Positions 45,871-53,325 of a stretch of DNA of 64,000 nt are shown here, one piece after another. Source of the DNA: Rhizobium ruizarguesonis (GTDB lineage: Bacteria > Pseudomonadota > Alphaproteobacteria > Rhizobiales > Rhizobiaceae); assembly GCF_012349115.1 (NCBI RefSeq), contig NZ_PQIG01000080.1, positions 25,676-89,675 of the forward strand. Reading direction: 5' to 3'. Within the stretch, counting starts at the first letter, position 1, and each line of letters opens with the position of its first letter. The translations under genes were made by a program, and so were the position numbers. Below the pieces are notes generated by a model. It had not been told where the DNA came from. It worked only from the letters and a program-made list of their open reading frames with translations, and made no database searches.

Positions 45871-46232
45871 TACGCAGTGAGCTCCTTGTAGGCCGCCTCG
45901 TCGAGCAGGCCGTCGGCGTCGGCAGCATTTGCAAGCTTCAGCTTGAAGAACCAGCCGGCGCCCTGAGGATCGGAATTGACCAGCGACGGATCTGCAACGA
46001 TGGCCGGATTGACCTCGGTGATCTCGCCATCAAGCGGACAATAGACGTCGGAAGCAGCCTTGACGGATTCAACGGTCGCGGCATTACCGTTCTTGGAGAA
46101 GGTCGCGCCGACTTCCGGCAGCTCGACGAAAACCAGGTCGCCGAGCTGATCGACGGCATAGTTGGTGATGCCGACCGTCGCAACGCCGCCTTCGATCTTC
46201 AGCCATTCGTGTTCTTCGGTAAATTTCAGCAT
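45870..46232 (-). CDS. gcvH: Glycine cleavage system H-protein
   Basis: 120 residues. Carries the lipoyl arm that shuttles the aminomethyl group between P-, T- and L-proteins. MLKFTEEHEWLKIEGGVATV opens the family fold, and the lipoylated Lys is in AATVESVKAASDVYCPLDGE. It needs octanoyl/lipoyl attachment, started by LipB (encoded at 62947). It sits between gcvT and gcvP. Confidence 0.97.
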   Translation of the reverse strand: MLKFTEEHEWLKIEGGVATVGITNYAVDQLGDLVFVELPEVGATFSKNGNAATVESVKAASDVYCPLDGEITEVNPAIVADPSLVNSDPQGAGWFFKLKLANAADADGLLDEAAYKELTA

Positions 46233-46255
46233 TGTTCGTCCTCTCTGGAAAAGGT

Positions 46256-47392
46256 TTAGCGTTTGTAGGTCGGTGTGACGAAGGGCAGGGCGCTGACGGT
46301 GATCGGCAGATATTTGCCGCGCACCTCGGCGTAGACGAGCGTGCCTGGCGCAGCGTGGGAGACCGGCACGTAACCCATGGCGACGGGGCCTTCGACGCTG
46401 GGACCGAAGCCGCCTGAGGTGACTTCGCCGATTTCGACCTTGCCCTCAGCATCGGCATAGAGCTTGGCATGGCCGCGCACCGGCGCCTTGCCTTCCGGCT
46501 TCAGGCCGACGCGGCGGCGTGCGGCGCCGTTTTCGAGTTCGGACAGGATGCGGCCGGAGCCCGGGAAGCCGCCGGCGCGCGCACCGTTGCCACGCCTTGC
46601 CTTCTGCATGGCCCATTCGAGTGCTGCCTCGACCGGCGAGGTGGTCGTGTCGATATCGTTGCCGTAGAGGCAGAGGCCGGCTTCGAGGCGCAGCGAATCG
46701 CGGGCGCCGAGGCCGATCGCCTGGACGTCTGGATGTTCGAGCAACCGCATGGTGACATCAACTGCCTTGTCTGATGGGATCGAGATTTCGAAGCCATCCT
46801 CGCCGCTGTAGCCGGAGCGAGAGACCAGACAGGAAACGTCGTGCAGGCGGCAGTGGCGCACGTCCATGAATTTCATCGCTGCGACATCAGCCCAGAGTTC
46901 GGCAAGAACCGAAACCGCTCGCGGTCCCTGCAGCGCGATCAGAGCGCGATCGAGAACGGTGATGTCGCATTGGTCGCCGATATGGGCCTGGAGATGGGCG
47001 ACATCGGCCTCCTTGCAGGCGGCGTTGACAACGACGAAGAGGTGCTCGTCGAGATGGGCGATCATCAGGTCGTCGAGAATGCAGCCGGTGTCGTCGGTGA
47101 AGAAGCCGTAGCGCTGGCGGCCTTCGGCAAGACCAAGGATATCGACGGGCACCAGGCTTTCGAGCGCCAATGCGGCATCCTCGTAGCTGCCCGACTTCGC
47201 CTTCACGATGACCTGGCCCATATGGGAGACATCGAACAAGCCTGCTTCGGCGCGGGTATGAAGATGTTCCTTCATCACGCCCAAGGGATATTGCACCGGC
47301 ATGTCGTAACCAGCGAACGGCACCATGCGGGCGCCGAGCTGGAGATGCAGGGCATGCAGCGGGGTTTTCTTCAGGGCAGCAGTATCGTCCAA
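46256..47392 (-). CDS. gcvT: Aminomethyltransferase, T-protein
   Basis: 378 residues. Transfers the methylene group to tetrahydrofolate, releasing ammonia and feeding one-carbon units. KTPLHALHLQLGARMVPFAG, FDVSHMGQVIVKA, GYSGEDGFEISIPSD, ARDSLRLEAGLCLYGNDID and the C-terminal GEVTSGGFGPSVEGPVAMGY are typical. It is the first gene of gcvTHP, directly behind the glycine riboswitch. Confidence 0.97.
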   Translation of the reverse strand: MDDTAALKKTPLHALHLQLGARMVPFAGYDMPVQYPLGVMKEHLHTRAEAGLFDVSHMGQVIVKAKSGSYEDAALALESLVPVDILGLAEGRQRYGFFTDDTGCILDDLMIAHLDEHLFVVVNAACKEADVAHLQAHIGDQCDITVLDRALIALQGPRAVSVLAELWADVAAMKFMDVRHCRLHDVSCLVSRSGYSGEDGFEISIPSDKAVDVTMRLLEHPDVQAIGLGARDSLRLEAGLCLYGNDIDTTTSPVEAALEWAMQKARRGNGARAGGFPGSGRILSELENGAARRRVGLKPEGKAPVRGHAKLYADAEGKVEIGEVTSGGFGPSVEGPVAMGYVPVSHAAPGTLVYAEVRGKYLPITVSALPFVTPTYKR

Positions 47393-47461
47393 AAGACGCC
47401 TCCGGGGTTTGCGCCTTCCCTAGAAGGCGCGGGCTCAAATCTGAAGGCGCGGTTGCGCACT

Positions 47462-47632
47462 TCTCTCCTGAGCCCCCTCTGTCCCTGTGCCTGAGATTGT
47501 TATCCCTTCGGCGAGCGTTTCGAGAACGCTTCTCTCCAGAGTTCCGTCTGCCCCTTGCTGGTCCTTTTGCCTGAGAGTTTCCGGGGCGGTTGCTCCTTCG
47601 GCACCGGCAAAAAACGCACCGGCTTCTCCCAA
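47462..47632 (-). promoter_or_regulatory. Tandem glycine riboswitch
   Basis: Two gcvT-type aptamers read on the minus strand in the gcvT leader. The first (about 47545-47632) contains CTCTCAGGCAAAAGGACC and ends in CTCTGGAGAG; the second (about 47462-47544) contains ATCTCAGGCACAGGGAC and ends in CTCAGGAGAG. A GCGTTCTCGAAACGC hairpin sits in the second. Glycine binding would turn on the glycine cleavage operon. About 70 bp of expression platform separate it from gcvT. Confidence 0.93.
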
Positions 47633-47645
47633 CAAGGTTGGCGCA

Positions 47646-47673
47646 ATTATCCGGCGGGTGCAGCACTTGGCAA
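47646..47673 (-). promoter_or_regulatory. Candidate promoter of gcvTHP
   Basis: On the minus strand TTGCCA (47673-47668) and GATAAT (47651-47646) are spaced by 16 bp just upstream of the riboswitch, a good sigma-70-type match. Confidence 0.6.
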
Positions 47674-47798
47674 GACCAAATGTCGTGACCGGGCAAATTT
47701 TTGTCGTCTTATTCCCAGCAAGCGTTGATCTCAGGCAAATCTGCTTTTGCATTCCGTGCTAAAACCGGCTATCGCGGCCTTCTGTTGAAGGGGATCTC

Positions 47799-48179
47799 AT
47801 GCGGCAGACCGGACTGAAAGCGACGCTCTTCCTGCGCATGCTTTGCGCATTGAGCCTGCTTTTGCTCGGCCTTGCCCATCAGGCGCCGCAGGCTGTCGCC
47901 GCCGAAGGCTACGATGCCGCGGCCTATGTGCTGCCCGACGGCACCTTCGCCTCGCTCTGCGTCACGGTGAAGGATGCCGACGGCAAGACCATCGCCTTCA
48001 AGCCGAATTGCGAAGCCTGCCGGTTGTCTGCCTCCGTCATCCTGCCGACGCCGGATGCGGACTCCTGGCTCGAGCGCGAACTCACTTCGCTGATCAACGC
48101 GCCGATCGAAACATCAGCCGTTTCAGGCGCAAGCGCCGTCTGGCGGCCGAATTCGCGCGCGCCTCCCACCCTCGTCTGA
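47799..48179 (+). CDS. Small exported protein with a Cys pair, possibly DUF2946-like
   Basis: 126 residues. A signal peptide or anchor (FLRMLCALSLLLLGLAHQAP, cleavage near AVAA) precedes a short domain with FASLCVTVKDADGKTIAFKP then NCEACRLSASVILP. The C-x2-C followed by a small-residue hydrophobic run resembles DUF2946 proteins, which are often found with copper genes. It precedes the YcnI-PCuAC gene by 73 bp in the same direction, which supports a copper-related role. Family assignment is tentative. Confidence 0.65.
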   Translation: MRQTGLKATLFLRMLCALSLLLLGLAHQAPQAVAAEGYDAAAYVLPDGTFASLCVTVKDADGKTIAFKPNCEACRLSASVILPTPDADSWLERELTSLINAPIETSAVSGASAVWRPNSRAPPTLV

Positions 48180-48252
48180 TCTTCCTCCACCGCCTATGAT
48201 TCAGCATGCCGGTCCGCCCGAGAAAATGCCGCGGCCGGCGAGGAGATATCCG

Positions 48253-49269
48253 ATGAAGACCATCAAGACATTTGGCAAAACGCTAGGGCTTGCCGCCCTT
48301 CTTTCCGCAACCGCCTTTGCCGGCGCCGAGGCCCATGTGACATTCCTCGACAGAGAGGCGACGCTGGAGAGCACCATTCTCGCCACGCTGCAGGTGCCGC
48401 ATGGCTGCGACGGCAAGGCGACCACGGAAGTGCGGGTCAAGCTGCCGGAAGGCTTCGTCTTCGCCAAACCGCAGCCGAAGGCCGGCTGGGAGCTCGAGGT
48501 GATCAAGGGCGACTATCAGAAGACCTACGACAATCACGGCGACAAGGTGAACAAGGGCGCGATCGAAGTGCGCTGGAAGAACGGCAATCTCTCCGACGAT
48601 TTCTACGACACCTTCGTCATCCAGGGTAAAGTATCGGGCGTCGAGGCCGGCACCTCGCTCGCCTTTCCGGTGACGCAGATGTGCGGCGATATGGTCACGG
48701 CCTGGGACCAGGTGGCAAAAGAAGGCGGCGATGCGCATGGGCTGAAGAGCCCGGCACCGCTCTTGAAGGTCGTGGCCGGCGAAGACCACGGTCACGACCA
48801 TGACGATATGGCCGGCATGGACATGTCCGGTATGAACATGAGCGGGACGGCGGGCATGGGCGCTGCTACACCGGCTGGCGAAACGGTCAAGGCCGGCGAT
48901 CTCGAAATCTCCGGCGGGTTCGCCAAGGCAATGCTGCCCGGCCAGCCGGTCGGCGGCGGCTTTTTCACGGTGAAAAACAACGGCAAGACGGACGATCGCT
49001 TGCTGTCGGTGACGTCGCCTGTATCAGGCGAGGTTCAGATCCACGAGATGGAGACCAAGGATAACGTCATGCGGATGCGCCAGCTGAAGGACGGTATCGC
49101 CATCGCCGCGGGCGAGACGATCAAGCTTGAGCCCGGCAACCTGCATCTGATGTTCCAGAGGGTGAAGACGCCGTTCAAGCAGGGCGACACGGTGCCTGTG
49201 ACGCTGACCTTCGAAAAGGCCGGCAAGGTCGATCTGGTCCTGCAGGTGCTCTCCGCCCAGGGCAAGTGA
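48253..49269 (+). CDS. YcnI (DUF1775)-PCuAC fusion, periplasmic copper protein
   Basis: 338 residues from ATG 48253 behind AGGAGATATCCG. Signal peptide (TFGKTLGLAALLSATAFAGA, cleaved before HVTF), a YcnI-like DUF1775 domain (HVTFLDREATLESTILATLQ, GWELEVIKGDYQKTY, VEVRW-like IEVRWKNGNLSDDFYD; about 27-170), a His/Asp/Met-rich linker (DHGHDHDDMAGMDMSGMNMS), then a PCuAC domain (about 225-335) with Cu(I) ligands in IHEMETKDNVMRMRQL and LHLMFQR. The mature protein would start with His, as YcnI proteins use for Cu(II). It probably delivers copper to cytochrome oxidase. Confidence 0.88.
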   Translation: MKTIKTFGKTLGLAALLSATAFAGAEAHVTFLDREATLESTILATLQVPHGCDGKATTEVRVKLPEGFVFAKPQPKAGWELEVIKGDYQKTYDNHGDKVNKGAIEVRWKNGNLSDDFYDTFVIQGKVSGVEAGTSLAFPVTQMCGDMVTAWDQVAKEGGDAHGLKSPAPLLKVVAGEDHGHDHDDMAGMDMSGMNMSGTAGMGAATPAGETVKAGDLEISGGFAKAMLPGQPVGGGFFTVKNNGKTDDRLLSVTSPVSGEVQIHEMETKDNVMRMRQLKDGIAIAAGETIKLEPGNLHLMFQRVKTPFKQGDTVPVTLTFEKAGKVDLVLQVLSAQGK

Positions 49270-49280
49270 GAGCAGCGATT

Positions 49281-49331
49281 CAAAGTGCTACAGCGTCCTT
49301 TGCGCGTCTGAAAAGACGCGCGGCGCCGTCG
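49281..49331. repeat. Dispersed palindrome, GCGCGTCT type (copy 1)
   Basis: Contains GTGCTACAGCGTCCTTTGC then CGTCTGAAAAGACGCG. The reverse complement matches 55901-55950 closely, so two copies lie 6.6 kb apart in opposite orientation. It follows the copper-protein gene. Confidence 0.7.
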
Positions 49332-49340
49332 TTAAAACAA

Positions 49341-49374
49341 AAAGCCCGCGACTGTCATCGCAGTCGCGGGCTTT
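49341..49374. terminator. Bidirectional terminator
   Basis: Perfect 14-bp stem AAAGCCCGCGACTG / CAGTCGCGGGCTTT with loop TCATCG. A-rich DNA before and T-rich after give U-runs on both strands; it serves the copper-protein gene and the converging small gene at 49394. Confidence 0.85.
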
Positions 49375-49393
49375 CGTTTGGAAGGCGATCGCC

Positions 49394-49660
49394 TCAGAAA
49401 TCTTCGTAGGATCGGAGCGCCTGTTTCAGGCCGGCCTGCGGCTGGCGGTTGCCCTTGGCCATCAGGTCGAGTGCCACTTCGGTCGACTGGATGATGCTGG
49501 AGGGCTCGTCTATTTCCTCAGTGCCTTCGGCCTTCAACTGCCGGTCGGCCACGCGCCGTGCGTCGCGCGCCGCAGTGCTCGTCGCGACACGCTGCGGGAT
49601 TCGGAGCGACTCGAAAGCAATGGCGGCGGTGTTGGCCGATACGAACAGGAGCTGGGTCAT
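49394..49660 (-). CDS. Small hypothetical protein
   Basis: 88 residues from ATG 49660 (MTQLLFVSANTAAIAFESLR). The rest is mostly polar and helical: STAARDARRVADRQLKAEGT, SSIIQSTEVALDLMAKGNRQ. There is no known family. The block of substitution-prone helices resembles flagellar rod-type N-termini only very loosely (NTAAIAFES). It is backed by a terminator but the ribosome site is weak. Confidence 0.55.
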   Translation of the reverse strand: MTQLLFVSANTAAIAFESLRIPQRVATSTAARDARRVADRQLKAEGTEEIDEPSSIIQSTEVALDLMAKGNRQPQAGLKQALRSYEDF

Positions 49661-49782
49661 GCCAGTCACCGTATCGGCATGATCTTGGTGCCCTCATAAG
49701 AAAATCATTGGCATTTTACAAAATGGTAAGAATTCATATGAGCTCGATTGGAATCACTTTCGCAACGCGGTAAATCCGGCTC

Positions 49783-50160
49783 ATGATCCAGGCTCTCCTT
49801 GTCGCCTTCGGCGGCGCTATCGGTTCCGTTCTCAGGTATTATGTCGGCCAGTGGGCGCTGAGACTGATGGGGCCGGCATTCCCCTGGGGCACGCTTGCCG
49901 TCAATGTCGTCGGCTGCTTCGTCATCGGCGTCTTCGCCGAGTTGATCGCGCGGAAGTTCAACGCCTCGGTGGAATTGCGCCTCCTGCTGATCACCGGCTT
50001 CCTTGGCGGCTTCACTACCTTCTCGGCCTTCTCGCTGGACGCCATCTCGCTGTTCGAGCGCGGCGAGACTGTCGCCGGCGGCATTTATATCGCTGCGAGC
50101 GTCGGATTTTCGATGGCGGCCGTCATCGCCGGGCTCGCCACCATGCGCGCTTTGGCCTGA
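49783..50160 (+). CDS. crcB: CrcB/Fluc fluoride channel
   Basis: 125 residues, four membrane segments, the normal size. Exports fluoride as a double-barrelled dimer. Conserved: LVAFGGAIGSVLRYYVGQWA, WGTLAVNVVGCFVIGVFAEL and LITGFLGGFTTFSAFSLDAI with the channel Asn and the Phe box. No fluoride riboswitch can be seen upstream. It precedes rluC by 94 bp. Confidence 0.95.
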   Translation: MIQALLVAFGGAIGSVLRYYVGQWALRLMGPAFPWGTLAVNVVGCFVIGVFAELIARKFNASVELRLLLITGFLGGFTTFSAFSLDAISLFERGETVAGGIYIAASVGFSMAAVIAGLATMRALA

Positions 50161-50254
50161 TTTCGATTCCGGTTTCCGTTTTGCGTGAAAATGCTCTAAA
50201 GGCTGCGGCAAGAACGCCGGCTCGGCCTGCGCTGCAATTTCCGAAAGATTTCTT

Positions 50255-51247
50255 ATGGCTGGCATAGAACATATCAAGATTGAACCTGACGAGGCGGGCA
50301 TGCGGCTCGACCGCTGGTTCAAGGTGCACTTTCCGGGGCTTGGCTTCGGTCCGCTTCAGAAGCTGCTGCGCTCCGGACAGGTGCGCGTCGACGGCGGACG
50401 TGTCAAATCGGATGCGCGCGTGCAGCCCGGCCAGACGGTGCGCGTGCCGCCGCTCGACGTCGATGCGAAGCTGAAATCCGGACCGATCGCCGGCAAGGAT
50501 CTCAAGCATTCGACGGATTTCGAGCTGCTATCGCGTATGGTGCTGCATGAGGACGAAAAGGTAATCGTGCTCAACAAGCCTCCTGGTCTTGCGGTGCAGG
50601 GCGGCTCGGGTGTGGCCAGGCATATCGACCAGATGCTCGAAGCCTGGACCAGTCCGAAGGGCGAGAAGCCGCGGCTCGTTCACCGTCTCGACCGCGACAC
50701 ATCGGGTGTTCTCGTCATCGCCCGCACGCGCGGCGCAGCACAGAAGCTGACGGCCGCCTTCCGCGAGCGCGATACCAAGAAGACCTACTGGGCGCTCGTC
50801 AAAGGTGTGCCGCGCAAACACGAGGACAAGATCTCGACCTGGCTCGTCAAGGAGCCGACGATCGATGGCGACCGCATGCGGATCGCCAAACACGGCGAGG
50901 ACGGAGCAGATCACGCCGTTTCCTTCTATCGCGTGCTCGAAACCGCCGCCCAGAACCTCGCCTGGCTGGAGATGGAACCCTATACTGGACGGACCCATCA
51001 GCTGCGTGTGCACGCGCTGCATATCGGCCATCCGATCATCGGCGACCCGAAATATTTCGACGACGATCCGAATTGGGATTTTCCAGGCGGCGTCCAGAAG
51101 AAGCTGCATCTGCACGCGCGTCACATCGACATCCCGCACCCCTCAGGTGGGCGCCTGCGCATCAGTGCGCCGCTGCCGTCGCATATGGTGCAGACCTGGA
51201 ATCTCCTCGGCCTCGATCTCGCCAGCGCCGAAAGGGACGCCGAATGA
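50255..51247 (+). CDS. rluC: 23S rRNA pseudouridine synthase, RluC/RluD family
   Basis: 330 residues. N-terminal S4 domain (MRLDRWFKVHFPGLGFGPLQ, KLLRSGQVRVDGGRVKSDAR) and the catalytic motif HRLDRDTSGVLVIART (about 143-158, Asp nucleophile), then YTGRTHQLRVHALHIGHPII. It isomerises uridines in 23S rRNA, most likely the RluC sites. Its stop overlaps the ATG of the HAD gene (ATGA). Confidence 0.93.
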   Translation: MAGIEHIKIEPDEAGMRLDRWFKVHFPGLGFGPLQKLLRSGQVRVDGGRVKSDARVQPGQTVRVPPLDVDAKLKSGPIAGKDLKHSTDFELLSRMVLHEDEKVIVLNKPPGLAVQGGSGVARHIDQMLEAWTSPKGEKPRLVHRLDRDTSGVLVIARTRGAAQKLTAAFRERDTKKTYWALVKGVPRKHEDKISTWLVKEPTIDGDRMRIAKHGEDGADHAVSFYRVLETAAQNLAWLEMEPYTGRTHQLRVHALHIGHPIIGDPKYFDDDPNWDFPGGVQKKLHLHARHIDIPHPSGGRLRISAPLPSHMVQTWNLLGLDLASAERDAE

Positions 51248-51897
51248 AACTGGCGCTTTTTGATTGCGATGGCACACTGGTCGATAGTGCCGGTCTGATC
51301 CACGAAACCATGCGCAGGACCTTCGATAAGTTCGGCAGGCCGGAACCGCGCTTTGAAGACACCAAAGCCATTATCGGCCTGTCCCTCGATATTGCGATTG
51401 CCCGCATGCAGGGCAGGCAGCATGTTGAGCAGCAAGACATCGACATGACGGCGCATTACAAATCGCTGTTCTCGATCGTGCGTCAGGATCTCGACTACAA
51501 GGAACCGCTGTTTCCCGGCATCCGCGAGATGATCGACGCGATCAGCGGGCGCGACGACCTGCTGATCGGCGCCGTCACGGGCAAATCCCGCCGCGGGCTC
51601 AAGCTCGTGATGGAGACACATGGTTTCGACGGGCATTTCATCGTCGCACGCACCGCCGACGATTGCCCCTCCAAGCCGCATCCAGCCATGGTGACGGAAT
51701 GCTGCGATGAAACTGGCATGAATGCTGCCGACACCATTGTCATCGGCGATGCGGTTTACGATATGCAGATGGCAAAGGCTGCCGGCGCCAAGGCGATCGG
51801 CGTTGCCTGGGGCTATGCCAGCGTGGATGAGCTGATCGCCAACGGCGCTGATGCGATCGCCTACCATCCGAACGAGATATTGCGTCATTTTTCCTGA
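51244..51897 (+). CDS. HAD-family phosphatase, phosphoglycolate phosphatase-like
   Basis: 217 residues. The start ATG 51244 overlaps the rluC stop. HAD motif I ALFDCDGTLVDS, motif II in GAVTGKSRRG, motif III Lys in CPSKPHPAM, and motif IV VIGDAVYDMQMAKAAGAKAI are all present. The cap is of the Gph type. Coupling to rluC suggests a shared mRNA only; the substrate is not predicted with confidence. Confidence 0.9.
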   Translation: MKLALFDCDGTLVDSAGLIHETMRRTFDKFGRPEPRFEDTKAIIGLSLDIAIARMQGRQHVEQQDIDMTAHYKSLFSIVRQDLDYKEPLFPGIREMIDAISGRDDLLIGAVTGKSRRGLKLVMETHGFDGHFIVARTADDCPSKPHPAMVTECCDETGMNAADTIVIGDAVYDMQMAKAAGAKAIGVAWGYASVDELIANGADAIAYHPNEILRHFS

Positions 51898-51906
51898 GGT
51901 GAGCCC

Positions 51907-52692
51907 ATGCGCGATCTGCTGAACGACCTTTCCGAAGGCCTGAGCCATCCCGATCCCATCCGCCGCGCGCAGATCCAGATGAAGAAGCCGCTGCCGAAGC
52001 GTTTCTATATCGACGTCGCCGTTGCCGAACACGAGGGCGGCTTTGCGATCACGCTCGACGGCAAGATGGTGCGCACGCCGGCACGGCAGGTTCTCGCCGT
52101 GCCGACCGAGGCACTCGCGCGGCTTGTCGCTGCCGAATGGCAGGCGCAGGGCGAGGAGATCAATCCTATGAGCATGCCGGTGACGCGGCTCGTCAACACC
52201 GCACTCGACGGCGTTGCCGCCAATGCGCAGGCGATCTTCGAAGATATCCTGCGCTTTTCCTCCAGCGACCTCATCTGCTACCGCGCCGAGGAGCCGGAAT
52301 TGCTGGTCGAGCGCCAGGCCGAGCGCTGGGATCCTGTGATCGACTGGGCGGCGAATGATCTCGGCGCCCGGTTCATCCTCGTCGAAGGGGTGATGCCTCA
52401 TGAGCAGCCGCGCGAGGCGACGGCCGCCTTCGCCGTCACGCTCGCCAGATATGACAGCCCGATGGCGCTTGCAGCGCTCCACACAGTCACCACGCTGACC
52501 GGCTCGGCGATCCTGGCGCTCGCCTTCGCCGAGGGCCGGGTGACGACTGAGGAGGCCTGGTCGCTTGCCCATCTCGACGAGGACTGGACGATCGAGCATT
52601 GGGGCAGCGATGAGGAAGCCGAGGAGCGGCGGACCAAGCGCTTTGCCGAGTTCAAAGCCGCAGCGGATGTTTTTTTCGCCCTAAGCGCCTGA
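51907..52692 (+). CDS. ATP12-type F1-ATPase assembly chaperone
   Basis: 261 residues. ATP12 helps fold the alpha subunit into F1; it occurs in mitochondria and alphaproteobacteria. Family blocks: KRFYIDVAVAEHEGGFAITL, DGKMVRTPARQVLAVPTEAL, EWQAQGEEINPMSMPVTRLV, DLICYRAEEPELLVERQAER and SLAHLDEDWTIEHWGSDEEA. It follows the HAD gene by 9 bp and ends the rluC-HAD-ATP12 operon. Confidence 0.93.
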   Translation: MRDLLNDLSEGLSHPDPIRRAQIQMKKPLPKRFYIDVAVAEHEGGFAITLDGKMVRTPARQVLAVPTEALARLVAAEWQAQGEEINPMSMPVTRLVNTALDGVAANAQAIFEDILRFSSSDLICYRAEEPELLVERQAERWDPVIDWAANDLGARFILVEGVMPHEQPREATAAFAVTLARYDSPMALAALHTVTTLTGSAILALAFAEGRVTTEEAWSLAHLDEDWTIEHWGSDEEAEERRTKRFAEFKAAADVFFALSA

Positions 52693-52759
52693 AACATATT
52701 GCCTTCCAATGCATTATGACGAAGTCTGCGACTCCAACGGGGTGGTGCGGGATTTTGCA

Positions 52760-53218
52760 ATGAATTGGCTGAGGTCGTGTTTTTGCCGGGCCGCACTCGT
52801 CTGTATCGCGCTCACGGCCTGCGTCAGCCTCTCGGCCACCAAGCCGGAGGCGCCGGTCTATGATGTGCGCAGTGCCGTCGTTCTCTCCGGCCCGAACATG
52901 CCGGCCGAGCTGCTTTCTGGCATCAACGACCGCGTCAACGCCGCGATCAACGCCACCGTGCACGATACCGTGCTGCCGCGGGTGGTGCTGACGATCCGCG
53001 TGGTTTCCATCCAAAAGGGCCTCGGCTTCCAGAAGGACCGCAACGTCGCCAAGATCAGCATCGACGCGGCCTCGGTCGAGGACGGCTCGGTCATCGCCGT
53101 CAGTGCCTTCGACGTGACCAGCATCGCTGCCGATCCCAAGCTTGCCGACGAGATCCTGGCCGAGGACGTCGCAGCAAGGATACGCTCGGTTTTCTCGCTC
53201 AGCGGGCGCGGGCGCTAA
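52760..53218 (+). CDS. Hypothetical lipoprotein
   Basis: 152 residues from ATG 52760 (MNWLRSCFCRAALVCIALTA then CVSLSATKPEAP); the lipobox is LTAC. The mature part is a small alpha/beta domain with YDVRSAVVLSGPNMPAELLS and PRVVLTIRVVSIQKGLGFQK. No named family is recognised; such short lipoproteins next to ATP12 are common in Rhizobiaceae (inference). It is followed by a rhizobial palindrome. Confidence 0.75.
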   Translation: MNWLRSCFCRAALVCIALTACVSLSATKPEAPVYDVRSAVVLSGPNMPAELLSGINDRVNAAINATVHDTVLPRVVLTIRVVSIQKGLGFQKDRNVAKISIDAASVEDGSVIAVSAFDVTSIAADPKLADEILAEDVAARIRSVFSLSGRGR

Positions 53219-53224
53219 ATAGTT

Positions 53225-53274
53225 AGAGCATGATGTTGTCCGAAAACCGCGCACACTTTTCGGCATCATGGTCT
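53225..53274. repeat. Rhizobial palindrome, GCATGATG-arm type with full core
   Basis: Outer arms AGAGCATGATG and GCATCATGGTCT (one mismatch) enclose CCGAAAACCGC-GCACACTTTTCGG. The outer arm matches the core-less repeat at 6540 and the core matches the repeat at 8481. It sits in the leader of pccB. Confidence 0.75.
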
Positions 53275-53325
53275 AGCGCATAATCTAACCGCCGGATTGC
53301 CGCCCGCAGCGGCGAGGGAGATCGC

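Noticed and set aside
43957..45891. A 644-codon plus-strand frame
   Set aside because: Antisense to gcvP; an artefact of codon bias.
49680..49782. Search for a fluoride riboswitch before crcB
   Set aside because: The conserved crcB-motif core is not visible in the 100-bp leader.
50161..50200. TTCCGGTTTCCGTTTTGCGTG-like stretch before rluC as a repeat or promoter
   Set aside because: Looks repeat-like but no second copy or pairing arm is in the window.
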